From: an uncultured Clostridia bacterium
GTDB taxonomy: Bacteria; Bacillota; Clostridia; Oscillospirales; CAG-272
Direction of reading: 5' to 3'
Assembly (NCBI GenBank): GCA_937892405.1
Contig: CALAFS010000208.1
Coordinates: 1-6,000, forward strand
Length of the DNA: 6,000 nucleotides
Both the position numbers and the translations under genes were made by a program. Below the pieces are notes generated by a model. The model did no database searches, had not been told where the DNA came from, and worked only from the letters and a program-made list of their open reading frames with translations. Positions 1 through 5,715 of this stretch are shown here, in pieces. Within the stretch, counting starts at the first letter, position 1, and the number at the start of each line of letters is the position of its first letter.

Positions 1-238
1 AGAGAACCGCCTTCTCGGCACTGTCGGGAATCAGGGTGAAGATAATCCGTTTCTCGATCTCGTCGAGACCGAAGTAGCTGAGGTAACTCGTGCGGGCGGT
101 ACCGTTGCACAGCCCAGAGACATGAAGTGCCGTACAGCACTCGTTACAGGCGTCGGTGTAGGCAATCTCGTCTTCCTTCGCGATGATGCCGACAAGGAGC
201 TTTACCCGACGATCGTAGGCTTCGTTTCTTTTTGCCAT
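1..238 (-). CDS. P-II-like (GlnB-fold) regulatory protein, N-terminal 79 residues, cut by window edge
   Basis: The ATG at 238..236 is preceded by AAGGTG at 249..244, a usable ribosome binding site 5 nt upstream. The frame stays open to the window edge, so the C-terminus is missing. A short beta strand (KLLVGIIA, residues 13-20) is followed by a helix-like stretch. Residues 46-79 (GTARTSYLSYFGLDEIEKRI, then IFTLIP) match the G-T-A-x-S/T-x-x-L-x-x-x-G-L-x-x-x-E-K pattern I know from P-II-family proteins encoded beside DUF1538 genes. P-II proteins are cytoplasmic trimers that sense small molecules and often bind membrane transporters. Here the likely partner is the DUF1538 protein encoded 99 bp upstream on the same strand. 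Unusually for classical GlnB, residues 31-44 hold four cysteines (C31, C34, C35, C44). The family call is by pattern memory, and the missing half prevents checking nucleotide-binding residues. Ligand unknown. Confidence 0.7.
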   Translation of the reverse strand, partial: MAKRNEAYDRRVKLLVGIIAKEDEIAYTDACNECCTALHVSGLCNGTARTSYLSYFGLDEIEKRIIFTLIPDSAEKAVL

Positions 239-253
239 GATATCACCTTGGCA

Positions 254-282
254 CTCCCGTTTCGGAAAGAGGGGGACGGGAG
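254..282. repeat. Inverted repeat CTCCCGT/ACGGGAG ahead of the P-II-like gene
   Basis: CTCCCGT at 254..260 is the exact reverse complement of ACGGGAG at 276..282, with a 15-nt loop. In the minus-strand transcript this hairpin sits about 5 nt upstream of the ribosome binding site of the P-II-like gene, so it could affect translation or transcript stability. No T-run follows, so it is not an intrinsic terminator. The role is inference. Confidence 0.35.
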
Positions 283-296
283 GGCGTTTCCTTTCT

Positions 297-322
297 TAAT
301 AAAATCCCGAATTGCCGCGGGA
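297..322 (-). terminator. Weak hairpin plus T-rich stretch between the DUF1538 and P-II-like genes
   Basis: On the minus strand TCCCG (322..318) and CGGGA (309..305) form a 5-bp GC-rich stem with an 8-nt loop, followed by TTTTATTA. It lies 16 nt after the DUF1538 stop codon. The stem is short for a full terminator. It could be a leaky one that lowers expression of the downstream P-II-like gene, which has no recognisable promoter of its own in the 99-bp gap. Confidence 0.3.
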
Positions 323-337
323 ATCTGCGGGGCGGAG

Positions 338-1864
338 TCACAGGGCTTCCGCCGGATCATAGGCGGTATCGTAATCAATGAAAGTCTCCTGCTCGGAGAT
401 AAAGCGCTTCGCACTCTTTTTCTGTTTTCTGACATAGACCCAGCCGCAGATCTCAAGGGAGATGATCGGCGTCAGAGCGACGAGAGCGACACAGCCGAAC
501 GCCTGTGTCATGACATTCTCCCCGAGGGTGGTGCAGGCACCGATCGCGAGGGGAAGGACGAACGCGCTCATCATCGTACCGCTCGCGACACCGCCCGAAT
601 CAAAGGCGATACCGACAAAGATCTTCGGTACGAAGAAGGAAAGGAGAATCGCGATAGCGTAACCGGGAATCAGGATATACATCACGGAAATCCCCGTCAG
701 AATTCTGAGGACGGAGAGTCCGAGAGCCGACGCGACACCGAGAGACAGACCGAGACCGAGGGTGCGCCCGGAAATGGCGCCCGCCGTCATATGCTCGACC
801 TGCTTGTTGAGAACATAGACCGACGGCTCCGCTTTGACGATGAAAAAGCCGAGAAGCATACTGACGGGGATCAGGACAAGTCCCGAGCCGACACCGGCAA
901 GATCGGAACCGAGAGTATAACCGATCGGAATAAAGCCGATGTTCGCACCGGCGAGGAAGACGGTCAGACCGAGGAAGGTATAGAGGATACCGACGCCGAT
1001 ACGGATCAGCTGTTTTCTGCCGAAGGCGTGGGTGACAAGCTGGAAGATCACGGTGAAGACGATAATCGGCAGGAGCGCCTGCATGACCTCCATGGCATAT
1101 TCGCCGAGTCCCTCAAGATAACGGAGGACACCCTCGCGGGTATCGACGACAGGCGTCGGAGTCTCAAAGACATACTCTCCGCCGCCGATCTCGACGAAGA
1201 TGCCGAGGATCAGCACCGAGAGGATCGGACCGATGCTGCAAAGAGAGATGATACTGAAGGAGTCGTCTCTTCCCTGCTTCGATCTCGCGGAAGAAACACC
1301 GGCACCGAGCGCCATCAGAAAGGGAACGGTCATCGGTCCCGTAGTGACTCCGCCCGAGTCGAAGGCGATCGCGTACAGCGTCTCGGGAACGAAGAGGCAA
1401 AGCACAAAGGCGAGCGCATAAAAGACCGTCAGAAGAAGGGTCAGAGGGATACTGAAAACGATATGTAAAAGGGCGATGACAAGGAAGATACCGACACCGA
1501 CCGAAACCGTGATAATCAGAAGCCAGTTCGGCACATCGGAGATCTGATTGGCAAGGATCTGCAAATCCGGCTCGGACACCGTAACGACGACGCCGATGAT
1601 AAAGCTGATGAGAGAGATGAGCCAGATTTTTCCCGTCGAGGCGACGGTGGTACCGATCTTCGTACCGAGGGGCTGCATCGACATCTCGGCGCCCATCGTG
1701 AAAATCGCCATACCGAGGATCAGAAAAACGACGCCGAAGGCGAAGAGCAGAAATGTCCCCGACGGCAGCGGAGCAATCGTCAGTGCGAGGAGCAGGACAA
1801 TCGCGCCGATCGGCAGGATTGAGGTCGCGGATTCTTTGAGTTTTTCGGCCAGTATTCGCGGCAT
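338..1864 (-). CDS. DUF1538 family multi-pass membrane protein with internal duplication (508 aa)
   Basis: The protein is an integral membrane protein of about 12 or more hydrophobic segments with two repeated halves. The first half carries SEPD at residues 97-100 and AFDSGGVTTGPMT at 167-179. The second carries AEPS at 345-348 and AFDSGGVASGTMM at 420-432, so the repeats are offset by about 250 residues. The FDSGGV signature and the duplicated layout are what I recognise as DUF1538, a family of unproven function thought to be transport-related. The soluble loop at about 226-256 lies between the halves, and the C-terminal tail from about 479 is charged and probably cytoplasmic. The ATG at 1864 follows AAGGAGG (1878..1872) by 7 nt, a strong start. 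A P-II-like gene follows on the same strand. In known cases P-II proteins gate transporters (GlnK on AmtB), so regulation of this protein by its neighbour is a reasonable inference. Transported substrate unknown. Confidence 0.85.
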   Translation of the reverse strand: MPRILAEKLKESATSILPIGAIVLLLALTIAPLPSGTFLLFAFGVVFLILGMAIFTMGAEMSMQPLGTKIGTTVASTGKIWLISLISFIIGVVVTVSEPDLQILANQISDVPNWLLIITVSVGVGIFLVIALLHIVFSIPLTLLLTVFYALAFVLCLFVPETLYAIAFDSGGVTTGPMTVPFLMALGAGVSSARSKQGRDDSFSIISLCSIGPILSVLILGIFVEIGGGEYVFETPTPVVDTREGVLRYLEGLGEYAMEVMQALLPIIVFTVIFQLVTHAFGRKQLIRIGVGILYTFLGLTVFLAGANIGFIPIGYTLGSDLAGVGSGLVLIPVSMLLGFFIVKAEPSVYVLNKQVEHMTAGAISGRTLGLGLSLGVASALGLSVLRILTGISVMYILIPGYAIAILLSFFVPKIFVGIAFDSGGVASGTMMSAFVLPLAIGACTTLGENVMTQAFGCVALVALTPIISLEICGWVYVRKQKKSAKRFISEQETFIDYDTAYDPAEAL

Positions 1865-1918
1865 AGGGGATCCTCCTTACATATTTTTTGCAAAATACTT
1901 TCAAATTTCTCCGATAAT

Positions 1919-1947
1919 ATCATACCATAATTTTCCGTGTGTGTCAA
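1919..1947 (-). promoter_or_regulatory. Sigma-A promoter of the DUF1538/P-II-like unit
   Basis: On the minus strand a perfect -35 TTGACA (1947..1942) is separated by exactly 17 bp from a -10 TATGAT (1924..1919). The expected start of transcription is near 1912, giving a leader of about 48 nt that contains the AAGGAGG ribosome binding site. The near-consensus match implies strong basal activity unless repressed. Confidence 0.88.
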
Positions 1948-1951
1948 GATT

Positions 1952-1965
1952 TTTTCGCGCGAAAA
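1952..1965. promoter_or_regulatory. Perfect 14-bp palindrome TTTTCGCGCGAAAA, candidate operator
   Basis: The sequence is a perfect palindrome whose edge lies 4 bp upstream of the -35 hexamer of the DUF1538 promoter. Its position fits a site for a dimeric regulator that could act at this promoter. No regulator gene is in the window, and I do not assign the motif to a known factor. A chance palindrome cannot be excluded. Confidence 0.4.
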
Positions 1966-2179
1966 GAAGTGAATTTTTATTGAAGTTCGGATTGCGGGAC
2001 CGTCTCACAGTATACCCGACAAAGTCCCCTCTCAAACATCGGGAAAAGAAGCCAAAAAGGCGCGGCGGCGGCAGAGTACGCACATGGTTTCTTTTTTGAA
2101 AAATCAACAAAACCGCTCCTGCTTCTACGCGTCGTTTCCGCGTCCTTTGCGCTTCCGGGCGAACGGTATTGCAAAAGGC
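1966..2179. other. Intergenic region without a convincing gene
   Basis: This stretch separates the DUF1538 promoter region from the terminator of the M20 operon. Short open frames on both strands lack a good ribosome binding site and have irregular Arg/Pro/Ser-rich compositions with no recognisable domain. A small hairpin ACGCG (2127..2131) / CGCGT (2139..2143) is present. On the minus strand a TATACT box near 2020 has only a poor -35 partner. No RNA family was recognised. Confidence 0.6.
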
Positions 2180-2226
2180 AAAAAATCCGCCCGCAAGGCT
2201 TTATTCAAACCTTGCAGGCGGATTTT
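2180..2226 (-). terminator. Rho-independent terminator of the DUF5058/M20 operon
   Basis: AAAATCCGCC (2182..2191) pairs with GGCGGATTTT (2217..2226), and after one C/A mismatch GCAAGG (2193..2198) pairs with CCTTGC (2210..2215). That gives 16 pairs around an 11-nt loop. In the minus direction the hairpin starts 18 nt after the M20 stop codon and ends in six T residues (2185..2180). An A/T-rich flank on the other side means it might also act weakly in the plus direction. Confidence 0.88.
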
Positions 2227-2243
2227 GTAAAGTTTTCTTGTCG

Positions 2244-3680
2244 TCAGAGTTGTTTCATCAGGCGGAGGAAGAACTCCGCGGCGCGTCCGACCACTTCGGT
2301 GCGGATCCGCTCGTTGTTGCCGTGAATGGTGCCGCGCTCTTCGGCGGTAAGATCCATCGCGGAGAAGCGGTAGACCTTATCCGAGAGGACGCCCCAGTGG
2401 CGGCTGTCGGAGCACTGCACCATGAGGTAGGGCGAGACGATCGTCCCCTGCCATGTATCGCCGACGGCGCGGGCGACCTTGCGATAGGCGTCGCAGTCGG
2501 TCTCGGAGATACGGCTCGGATCCATGCCCTGAATTTTCTCGATCTTCACCGAGGGATCGGCGATGGTCTTTTCGAGGTAGTCCATGCCGGACGCCATCGT
2601 GTCCATGGGATTCAGGCGGATATTCGACACCATGCTGGCGGTGGGGGGAATGACATTCGACGCGTCGCTTCCCTTCATGCGGGTGAAGGCGACGGTCGTG
2701 CGCATGAGAGCGTTCAGCTCACCGCCGCTCTTCTTGCACAGACGGTCAAGAACGGGAGCAAAGCACCAAAGGTTCGCAAAAATCATGCGGTAGACAAAGC
2801 CCGAATGTCTGCCGAGGGTATCGAACATCTCGGCGACCGGCTTCGTGATGTGGAAGCGGAAGGGGTGCCCTTCCACACGGGTGCAGGCACGGGAGAGGAC
2901 ACCGACGGGCGTATGCGGCTTCGGTGCGGAGGCGTGACCGCCCGCGCTGTTCACCGAATAGCGGATATCCATCATTCCCTTCTCGGCGATACCGATCAGG
3001 GCGCAGGGCTGTTTCACACCCGGGAAGACACCCTCCACCACGGCACCGCCCTCGTCCACGACGAGAGAGGGGATAAGATTCTGCTCTTTGAAATAATTCA
3101 CAATATGGCGGGCACCGTCGCCGTTGACCTCTTCCCCGCCCGAGAAGGCGAAGTAAATGTCATGCTCGGGGGTGTAGCCTGTTTTCAGGAGCTGTTCGGC
3201 GGCGTAGAGGACACCGTTGAAGGTCACCTTGGTATCCAGCGTTCCGCGTCCCCAGAGGACGCCGTCCTCGATGATACCGTCAAAGGGCGGCTTCTGCCAC
3301 CCGGATTCATCGACCGGTACGACATCGTAGTGCGCCATCAGAACGGCGGGATCCCCGGCGCTCTTCCCCTTCCAGTGAAAAAGAAGTGCGCGGTCGTCCA
3401 TGCGGGTAAGAGTCAGAGACTCCATGACATGAGGATAAAGGGTCGGAAGAAGGGAGATGAGTTTTTCAAACTCGGCGTCATCCTCCTCCGCGTGGTCGTA
3501 GCGGGAGACGGTCTTGCATCTGACAAGTGCCTGAAGAGCCAGGACGGCGCCCTCGCGGTCAAAGTCGACGGGCTCGGGAGCCTCCCGCGTCTCTTTCGCG
3601 GGGCGGAAAAGGAGGGTGCGGATAAGAATTACGGCGAGGAAAAGAACGAGAAGTCCGAGGAGAATCCAAAGAACGATCAT
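2244..3680 (-). CDS. M20-family metallohydrolase (carboxypeptidase/aminoacylase type) with N-terminal membrane anchor, 478 aa
   Basis: This is a zinc-dependent hydrolase that cleaves peptide or N-acyl amino acid bonds. Numbered from the ATG at 3680, the M20 signature is complete: H117 and D119 in MAHYDVVPVD, bridging D149 in GRGTLDTK, general base E183 and ligand E184 in GGEEVNG, D209 in DEGG, and the late ligand H453 in GTIHGNNE. The dimerisation (lid) domain spans roughly residues 230-380 and contains GGHAS at 247-251. Residues 1-22 form one hydrophobic segment flanked by arginines, suggesting a membrane-tethered enzyme, as in carboxypeptidase S and PM20D1-like members. It is last in an operon behind two membrane proteins and ends 18 nt before a strong terminator. 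The frame extends upstream to TTG codons at 3686 and 3692. I prefer the ATG, 2 bp past the stop of the preceding gene, but the TTG at 3686 is possible. The exact substrate is not predictable. Confidence 0.9.
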   Translation of the reverse strand: MIVLWILLGLLVLFLAVILIRTLLFRPAKETREAPEPVDFDREGAVLALQALVRCKTVSRYDHAEEDDAEFEKLISLLPTLYPHVMESLTLTRMDDRALLFHWKGKSAGDPAVLMAHYDVVPVDESGWQKPPFDGIIEDGVLWGRGTLDTKVTFNGVLYAAEQLLKTGYTPEHDIYFAFSGGEEVNGDGARHIVNYFKEQNLIPSLVVDEGGAVVEGVFPGVKQPCALIGIAEKGMMDIRYSVNSAGGHASAPKPHTPVGVLSRACTRVEGHPFRFHITKPVAEMFDTLGRHSGFVYRMIFANLWCFAPVLDRLCKKSGGELNALMRTTVAFTRMKGSDASNVIPPTASMVSNIRLNPMDTMASGMDYLEKTIADPSVKIEKIQGMDPSRISETDCDAYRKVARAVGDTWQGTIVSPYLMVQCSDSRHWGVLSDKVYRFSAMDLTAEERGTIHGNNERIRTEVVGRAAEFFLRLMKQL

Positions 3681-3682
3681 GA

Positions 3683-4366
3683 TCAAAGCCAACCTTTCTT
3701 ATATAATATACGGGCATAAATGAGGGTGAAGATTACGCCGACGGGCACCATCAGACCGACGGTTCCGGCATTCAGCGCGGGGATCGCAATAAAGAGCACC
3801 AACATCAGGAGAACGGGACCGATCGAAAGCCGCGGATTCTTCGCGATGAAGACGACCGCAAGACCGCCGAAGAGCGCAGGCAGAAGTTGTGCGAACGCGG
3901 CGTTCAGAGCCTCGGACTCGAGGATCGGAGAGAGCGGAATGATGAGCAATACACCTAAAATGATAATAAAAGTTGTCACAATGCTGGATACGGCAATTGA
4001 AATCGTGGAGATGATCTCCCCTTCTTCACTGCTCGGCTTCACCTCCGCGCGCTCCATGGCGTCGAGAGCACACGGGAGCTTCAGGTTCGAGATGTTGCCG
4101 GTGACAAAGGAGAGATAAGCGCCGCCCGCGCCGAGCATCGGCACATAGGTGAATATCTCGACGATCCCGACCGCCCAATACATCGGGACGACGGCGATCG
4201 CTCCCTTTGCGAGAGCACCCCATTCGGGAAGAGCGCCGAAGATCAGAGCGACGGCAAAGGGAAACGCGAGGATCAGGACAAACAGAACAATCCCCCAGAT
4301 TCTGCCCGCGCGATGGACGCTCTGCATGTAGGGGGAGGAGAGGAGGGTTTTCTTTTCTTCGTTCAT
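3683..4366 (-). CDS. Small multi-pass membrane protein, likely partner of the DUF5058 protein (227 aa)
   Basis: The protein has about six or seven hydrophobic segments, at roughly residues 23-44, 54-72, 74-90, 120-145, 153-174, 180-199 and 201-222. A polar loop (about 91-118, rich in Glu and Lys) splits it in two. The segment VTGNISNLKLPCALDAMERA and the acidic SSEEGEIIST that follows look like conserved family motifs. I associate this type with the genes that accompany DUF5058 proteins, often left as hypothetical, but I know no demonstrated function. The ATG at 4366 follows AAGGAG (4380..4375) with 8-nt spacing. The gene starts 16 bp after the DUF5058 stop and its own TGA lies 2 bp before the M20 start, so translational coupling is likely. 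By context it may be the second subunit of a transporter or channel. Confidence 0.85.
   Translation of the reverse strand: MNEEKKTLLSSPYMQSVHRAGRIWGIVLFVLILAFPFAVALIFGALPEWGALAKGAIAVVPMYWAVGIVEIFTYVPMLGAGGAYLSFVTGNISNLKLPCALDAMERAEVKPSSEEGEIISTISIAVSSIVTTFIIILGVLLIIPLSPILESEALNAAFAQLLPALFGGLAVVFIAKNPRLSIGPVLLMLVLFIAIPALNAGTVGLMVPVGVIFTLIYARILYKKGWL
3693..3700 (-). promoter_or_regulatory. Ribosome binding site for the M20 gene, start-deciding
   Basis: The minus strand reads AAGAAAGG at 3700..3693. It is 12 nt from the ATG at 3680, which is long, 6 nt from the TTG at 3686, which is ideal, and immediately adjacent to the TTG at 3692, which is too close. The TTG at 3686 overlaps the upstream stop as TTGA, so either that codon or the ATG two codons later is the likely start. 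Confidence 0.5.
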
Positions 4367-4382
4367 GATAATTTCTCCTTTC

Positions 4383-5117
4383 TCAGCCTAACCAGTTGGT
4401 ATACGGAATGGCAGACGCCATGCCGGCGATGAGGCTGATCGGCAGGGCGTAATCCTGCATCCAGCGCTGTCCGCACTTCTTCGCGATAAGACCGCACACC
4501 GTCATGACGAGAGCGGAGGTGAACATGACGAGCACCGGTACAAGACAGGAGACATCCCCCGAGAAAAGGTTCGTGACATCGCAGAAGATATAGCCGAGGA
4601 AGGCGGAAATCATACCGAGGAACATCGCGTTGTTGAAGATCTCGCCCCACCGCTTATCCTTTGTCTCCATCTTCACCATCCCCGACTGGATCTTCTTCGT
4701 AAGAAGAGGGACAAGGATCAGACCGATCAGAATGCCGAAGGTCATGACGAAGGCGACGGTCACATAGTCCGATGCGTTGGTCAGCGTGACATCGGTGCCG
4801 AGTCCGAGCGCCTCAAGCGCGGCGCCGGCGGCGACCGTCTCATAGCTGAGAGAGCCGATGACCGAGAGGCGGAGCCACGGGAGAGCAATGCCGAGACTCT
4901 TGGAAAGAGAGATGACACCGACTAAAATCGCGACCGCGGGAGCGATGGTGAAAATCGCGGCGGAGGTGATCGTCTTTTTCAGCACTTCCCTTTTCATGCC
5001 GAGCGCCTTCGCCCTTTTCAGCGCTCTGACAAGAAAGAAGACCGATTGTGCGAGAACGGCGAGAATGATGACCCCGACCAGGACGAAGAGGATCGGGTGA
5101 TTCACAGAGAATTCCAT
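4383..5117 (-). CDS. DUF5058 family integral membrane protein (244 aa)
   Basis: The first gene of the operon encodes a protein with about six or seven hydrophobic segments, near residues 8-30, 53-71, 82-104, 119-140, 161-180, 189-212 and 222-240. I recognise DUF5058 from the segment at 55-92, which contains IAPAVAILVGVISLSKSLG and then WLRLSVIGSLSYE, and from the late KKCGQRWMQDYALPISLIAGM block. The function is undemonstrated; the fold and neighbours suggest a transport role in the cytoplasmic membrane. The charged region 31-50 (RALKRAKALGMKREVLKK) should be cytoplasmic. The ATG at 5117 is preceded by GGAAGGAA, with AAGGA at 5129..5125 and 7-nt spacing. The leader from the promoter is about 30 nt. 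The next gene begins 16 bp past the TGA. Coupling to an M20 hydrolase suggests import or export of peptide-like or N-acylated amino acid substrates (inference). Confidence 0.85.
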   Translation of the reverse strand: MEFSVNHPILFVLVGVIILAVLAQSVFFLVRALKRAKALGMKREVLKKTITSAAIFTIAPAVAILVGVISLSKSLGIALPWLRLSVIGSLSYETVAAGAALEALGLGTDVTLTNASDYVTVAFVMTFGILIGLILVPLLTKKIQSGMVKMETKDKRWGEIFNNAMFLGMISAFLGYIFCDVTNLFSGDVSCLVPVLVMFTSALVMTVCGLIAKKCGQRWMQDYALPISLIAGMASAIPYTNWLG

Positions 5118-5153
5118 ACGATGTTCCTTCCGTTGATGATAAATATGCTACCT

Positions 5154-5182
5154 ATTGTACCCCTTTTCCTCCGGATTGTCAA
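5154..5182 (-). promoter_or_regulatory. Sigma-A promoter of the DUF5058/membrane protein/M20 operon
   Basis: On the minus strand a perfect -35 TTGACA (5182..5177) and a -10 TACAAT (5159..5154) are spaced by exactly 17 bp. Transcription should start near 5147, leaving about 30 nt of leader before the DUF5058 ATG. No operator-like palindrome overlaps it. Confidence 0.88.
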
Positions 5183-5434
5183 TACCTTTCTCATAAAAAT
5201 GCAAGAGATAACGAATTTTTATTCAGATTTTGCGTACCGAAAGGCGACCTCATGCGCCTTCTTGACGAAAAGGCGTGCGCATCATTCAGAAAGGAAACGG
5301 TTTGTTCAAAGACGGCGGACAAAACCGAAAAAAAGAAATGATACTTTTATAGATATGGAGACTTTTTCTTTCGGGAATTGTCTTTTCACGCCGAAGCGAA
5401 AGCGCAACAAATACGAAAAATTGCAAATACCCCC
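5183..5434. other. Divergent intergenic region between the M20 operon and the tRNA cluster
   Basis: These 252 bases lie between two outward-facing promoters. No coding region is convincing. The stretch holds small inverted repeats: the AAGGCG/CGCCTT set at 5241..5275, CGGTTT near 5298 with AAACCG near 5323, and CCGAAA (5325..5330) with TTTCGG (5369..5374). It is A-rich in its second half and may supply upstream activation for the tRNA promoter. No RNA family was recognised. Confidence 0.55.
5241..5275. repeat. AAGGCG / CGCCTT / AAGGCG alternating inverted repeat
   Basis: AAGGCG occurs at 5241..5246 and 5270..5275, with its complement CGCCTT at 5255..5260 between them. The central arm can pair with either flank, giving two mutually exclusive hairpins with loops of 8 and 9 nt. 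An additional ATGCGC (5252..5257) / GCGCAT (5277..5282) pairing is possible. No transcript is known to cover it, so it could equally be a protein-binding repeat or chance. Confidence 0.4.
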
Positions 5435-5463
5435 TTGACAAAGCTCTGCGACTATGGTAAAAT
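5435..5463 (+). promoter_or_regulatory. Sigma-A promoter of the tRNA cluster
   Basis: A perfect -35 TTGACA (5435..5440), a 17-bp spacer and a -10 TAAAAT (5458..5463) precede the first tRNA. The predicted start near 5470 leaves only about 5 nt before the mature 5' end, typical of a stable RNA promoter. An A-rich stretch just upstream (about 5405-5428) could act as an UP element. Confidence 0.9.
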
Positions 5464-5474
5464 AGCATATGTTC

Positions 5475-5550
5475 GGGGCATTAGCGCAGTTGGGAGCGCG
5501 CAACACTGGCAGTGTTGAGGTCAGGGGTTCGAATCCCCTATGCTCCACCA
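5475..5550 (+). tRNA. tRNA-Ala(GGC)
   Basis: The full cloverleaf is visible. The acceptor GGGGCAT (5475..5481) pairs with ATGCTCC (5540..5546) and contains the G3-U70 wobble pair that defines alanine identity. The D stem is GCGC (5484..5487 / 5496..5499). The anticodon stem CAACA/TGTTG encloses the loop CTGGCAG with anticodon GGC at 5508..5510. The T arm is AGGGG-TTCGAAT-CCCCT, fully paired. The discriminator base A5547 is followed by an encoded CCA. It reads GCC and GCU codons. Confidence 0.97.
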
Positions 5551-5584
5551 AAAATTCTCGTGAGCACAGGGAAAGAGAATTTTT
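5550..5584 (+). terminator. Terminator-like hairpin after tRNA-Ala(GGC)
   Basis: AAAATTCTC (5551..5559) pairs with GAGAATTTT (5575..5583), a 9-bp stem (10 with A5550/T5584) around a 15-nt loop. The T residues at 5580..5584 lie mostly inside the stem and no further T-run follows, so termination is probably incomplete. That would allow readthrough to the next tRNA. Confidence 0.5.
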
Positions 5585-5589
5585 ACCTC

Positions 5590-5617
5590 TTCACTTTTCA
5601 CTTTTCACTCTTCACTT
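5590..5617. repeat. Four tandem heptamers, TTCACTT type
   Basis: Units lie at 5590..5596, 5597..5603, 5604..5610 and 5611..5617. Three are TTCACTT and the third is TTCACTC. Similar TTCACTT/TTCACTC heptamer tracts are familiar to me from intergenic regions of clostridial genomes. The array sits in the spacer between two tRNA-Ala genes and codes for nothing plausible. Confidence 0.8.
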
Positions 5618-5668
5618 TCTATTCCCTTCCCCGAAAGGATAAGAGAAAAAGGAACCGTGAAAACTCAC

Positions 5669-5711
5669 CTCTTTTCCGTCCCGTACGAAAAGAGAACGGT
5701 GGTATCACCGT
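5669..5711. repeat. Two adjacent hairpins upstream of tRNA-Ala(CGC)
   Basis: CTCTTTTC (5669..5676) pairs with GAAAAGAG (5687..5694) around a 10-nt loop. ACGGTG (5696..5701) pairs with CACCGT (5706..5711) around GTAT. The second hairpin ends 4 nt before the mature 5' end of the tRNA at 5716. No -35/-10 pair is visible here, so these are more likely features of a precursor transcript, perhaps affecting 5' processing, than a promoter. Confidence 0.4.
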
Positions 5712-5715
5712 GCAC

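Noticed and set aside
122..1468. Open frame of 448 codons on the plus strand
   Set aside because: It lies antisense to the DUF1538 gene. Its extreme Asp/Glu/Arg/Gly content is what the complement of hydrophobic codons gives, and it has no domain.
1901..2110. Short minus-strand frame of 69 codons in the intergenic region
   Set aside because: It overlaps the DUF1538 promoter and leader, lacks a convincing start and ribosome binding site, and shows no domain.
2169..3719. Open frame of 516 codons on the plus strand
   Set aside because: It is antisense to the M20 gene, which has complete catalytic motifs. The plus-strand frame starts at the operon terminator and shows no recognisable family.
5241..5282. 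Possible riboswitch
   Set aside because: The hairpins match no riboswitch consensus I know. On the minus strand they lie upstream of the promoter, so they would not be in the operon leader, and on the plus strand only tRNAs follow.
5306..5551. Minus-strand frame beginning MVEHRGFEPLTSTLPVLRAP
   Set aside because: This is the well-known spurious protein made by translating a tRNA gene antisense; here it covers tRNA-Ala(GGC).
5590..5617. Possible CRISPR-like repeat
   Set aside because: The units are only 7 bp, directly adjacent and without spacers, so this is a simple tandem repeat.
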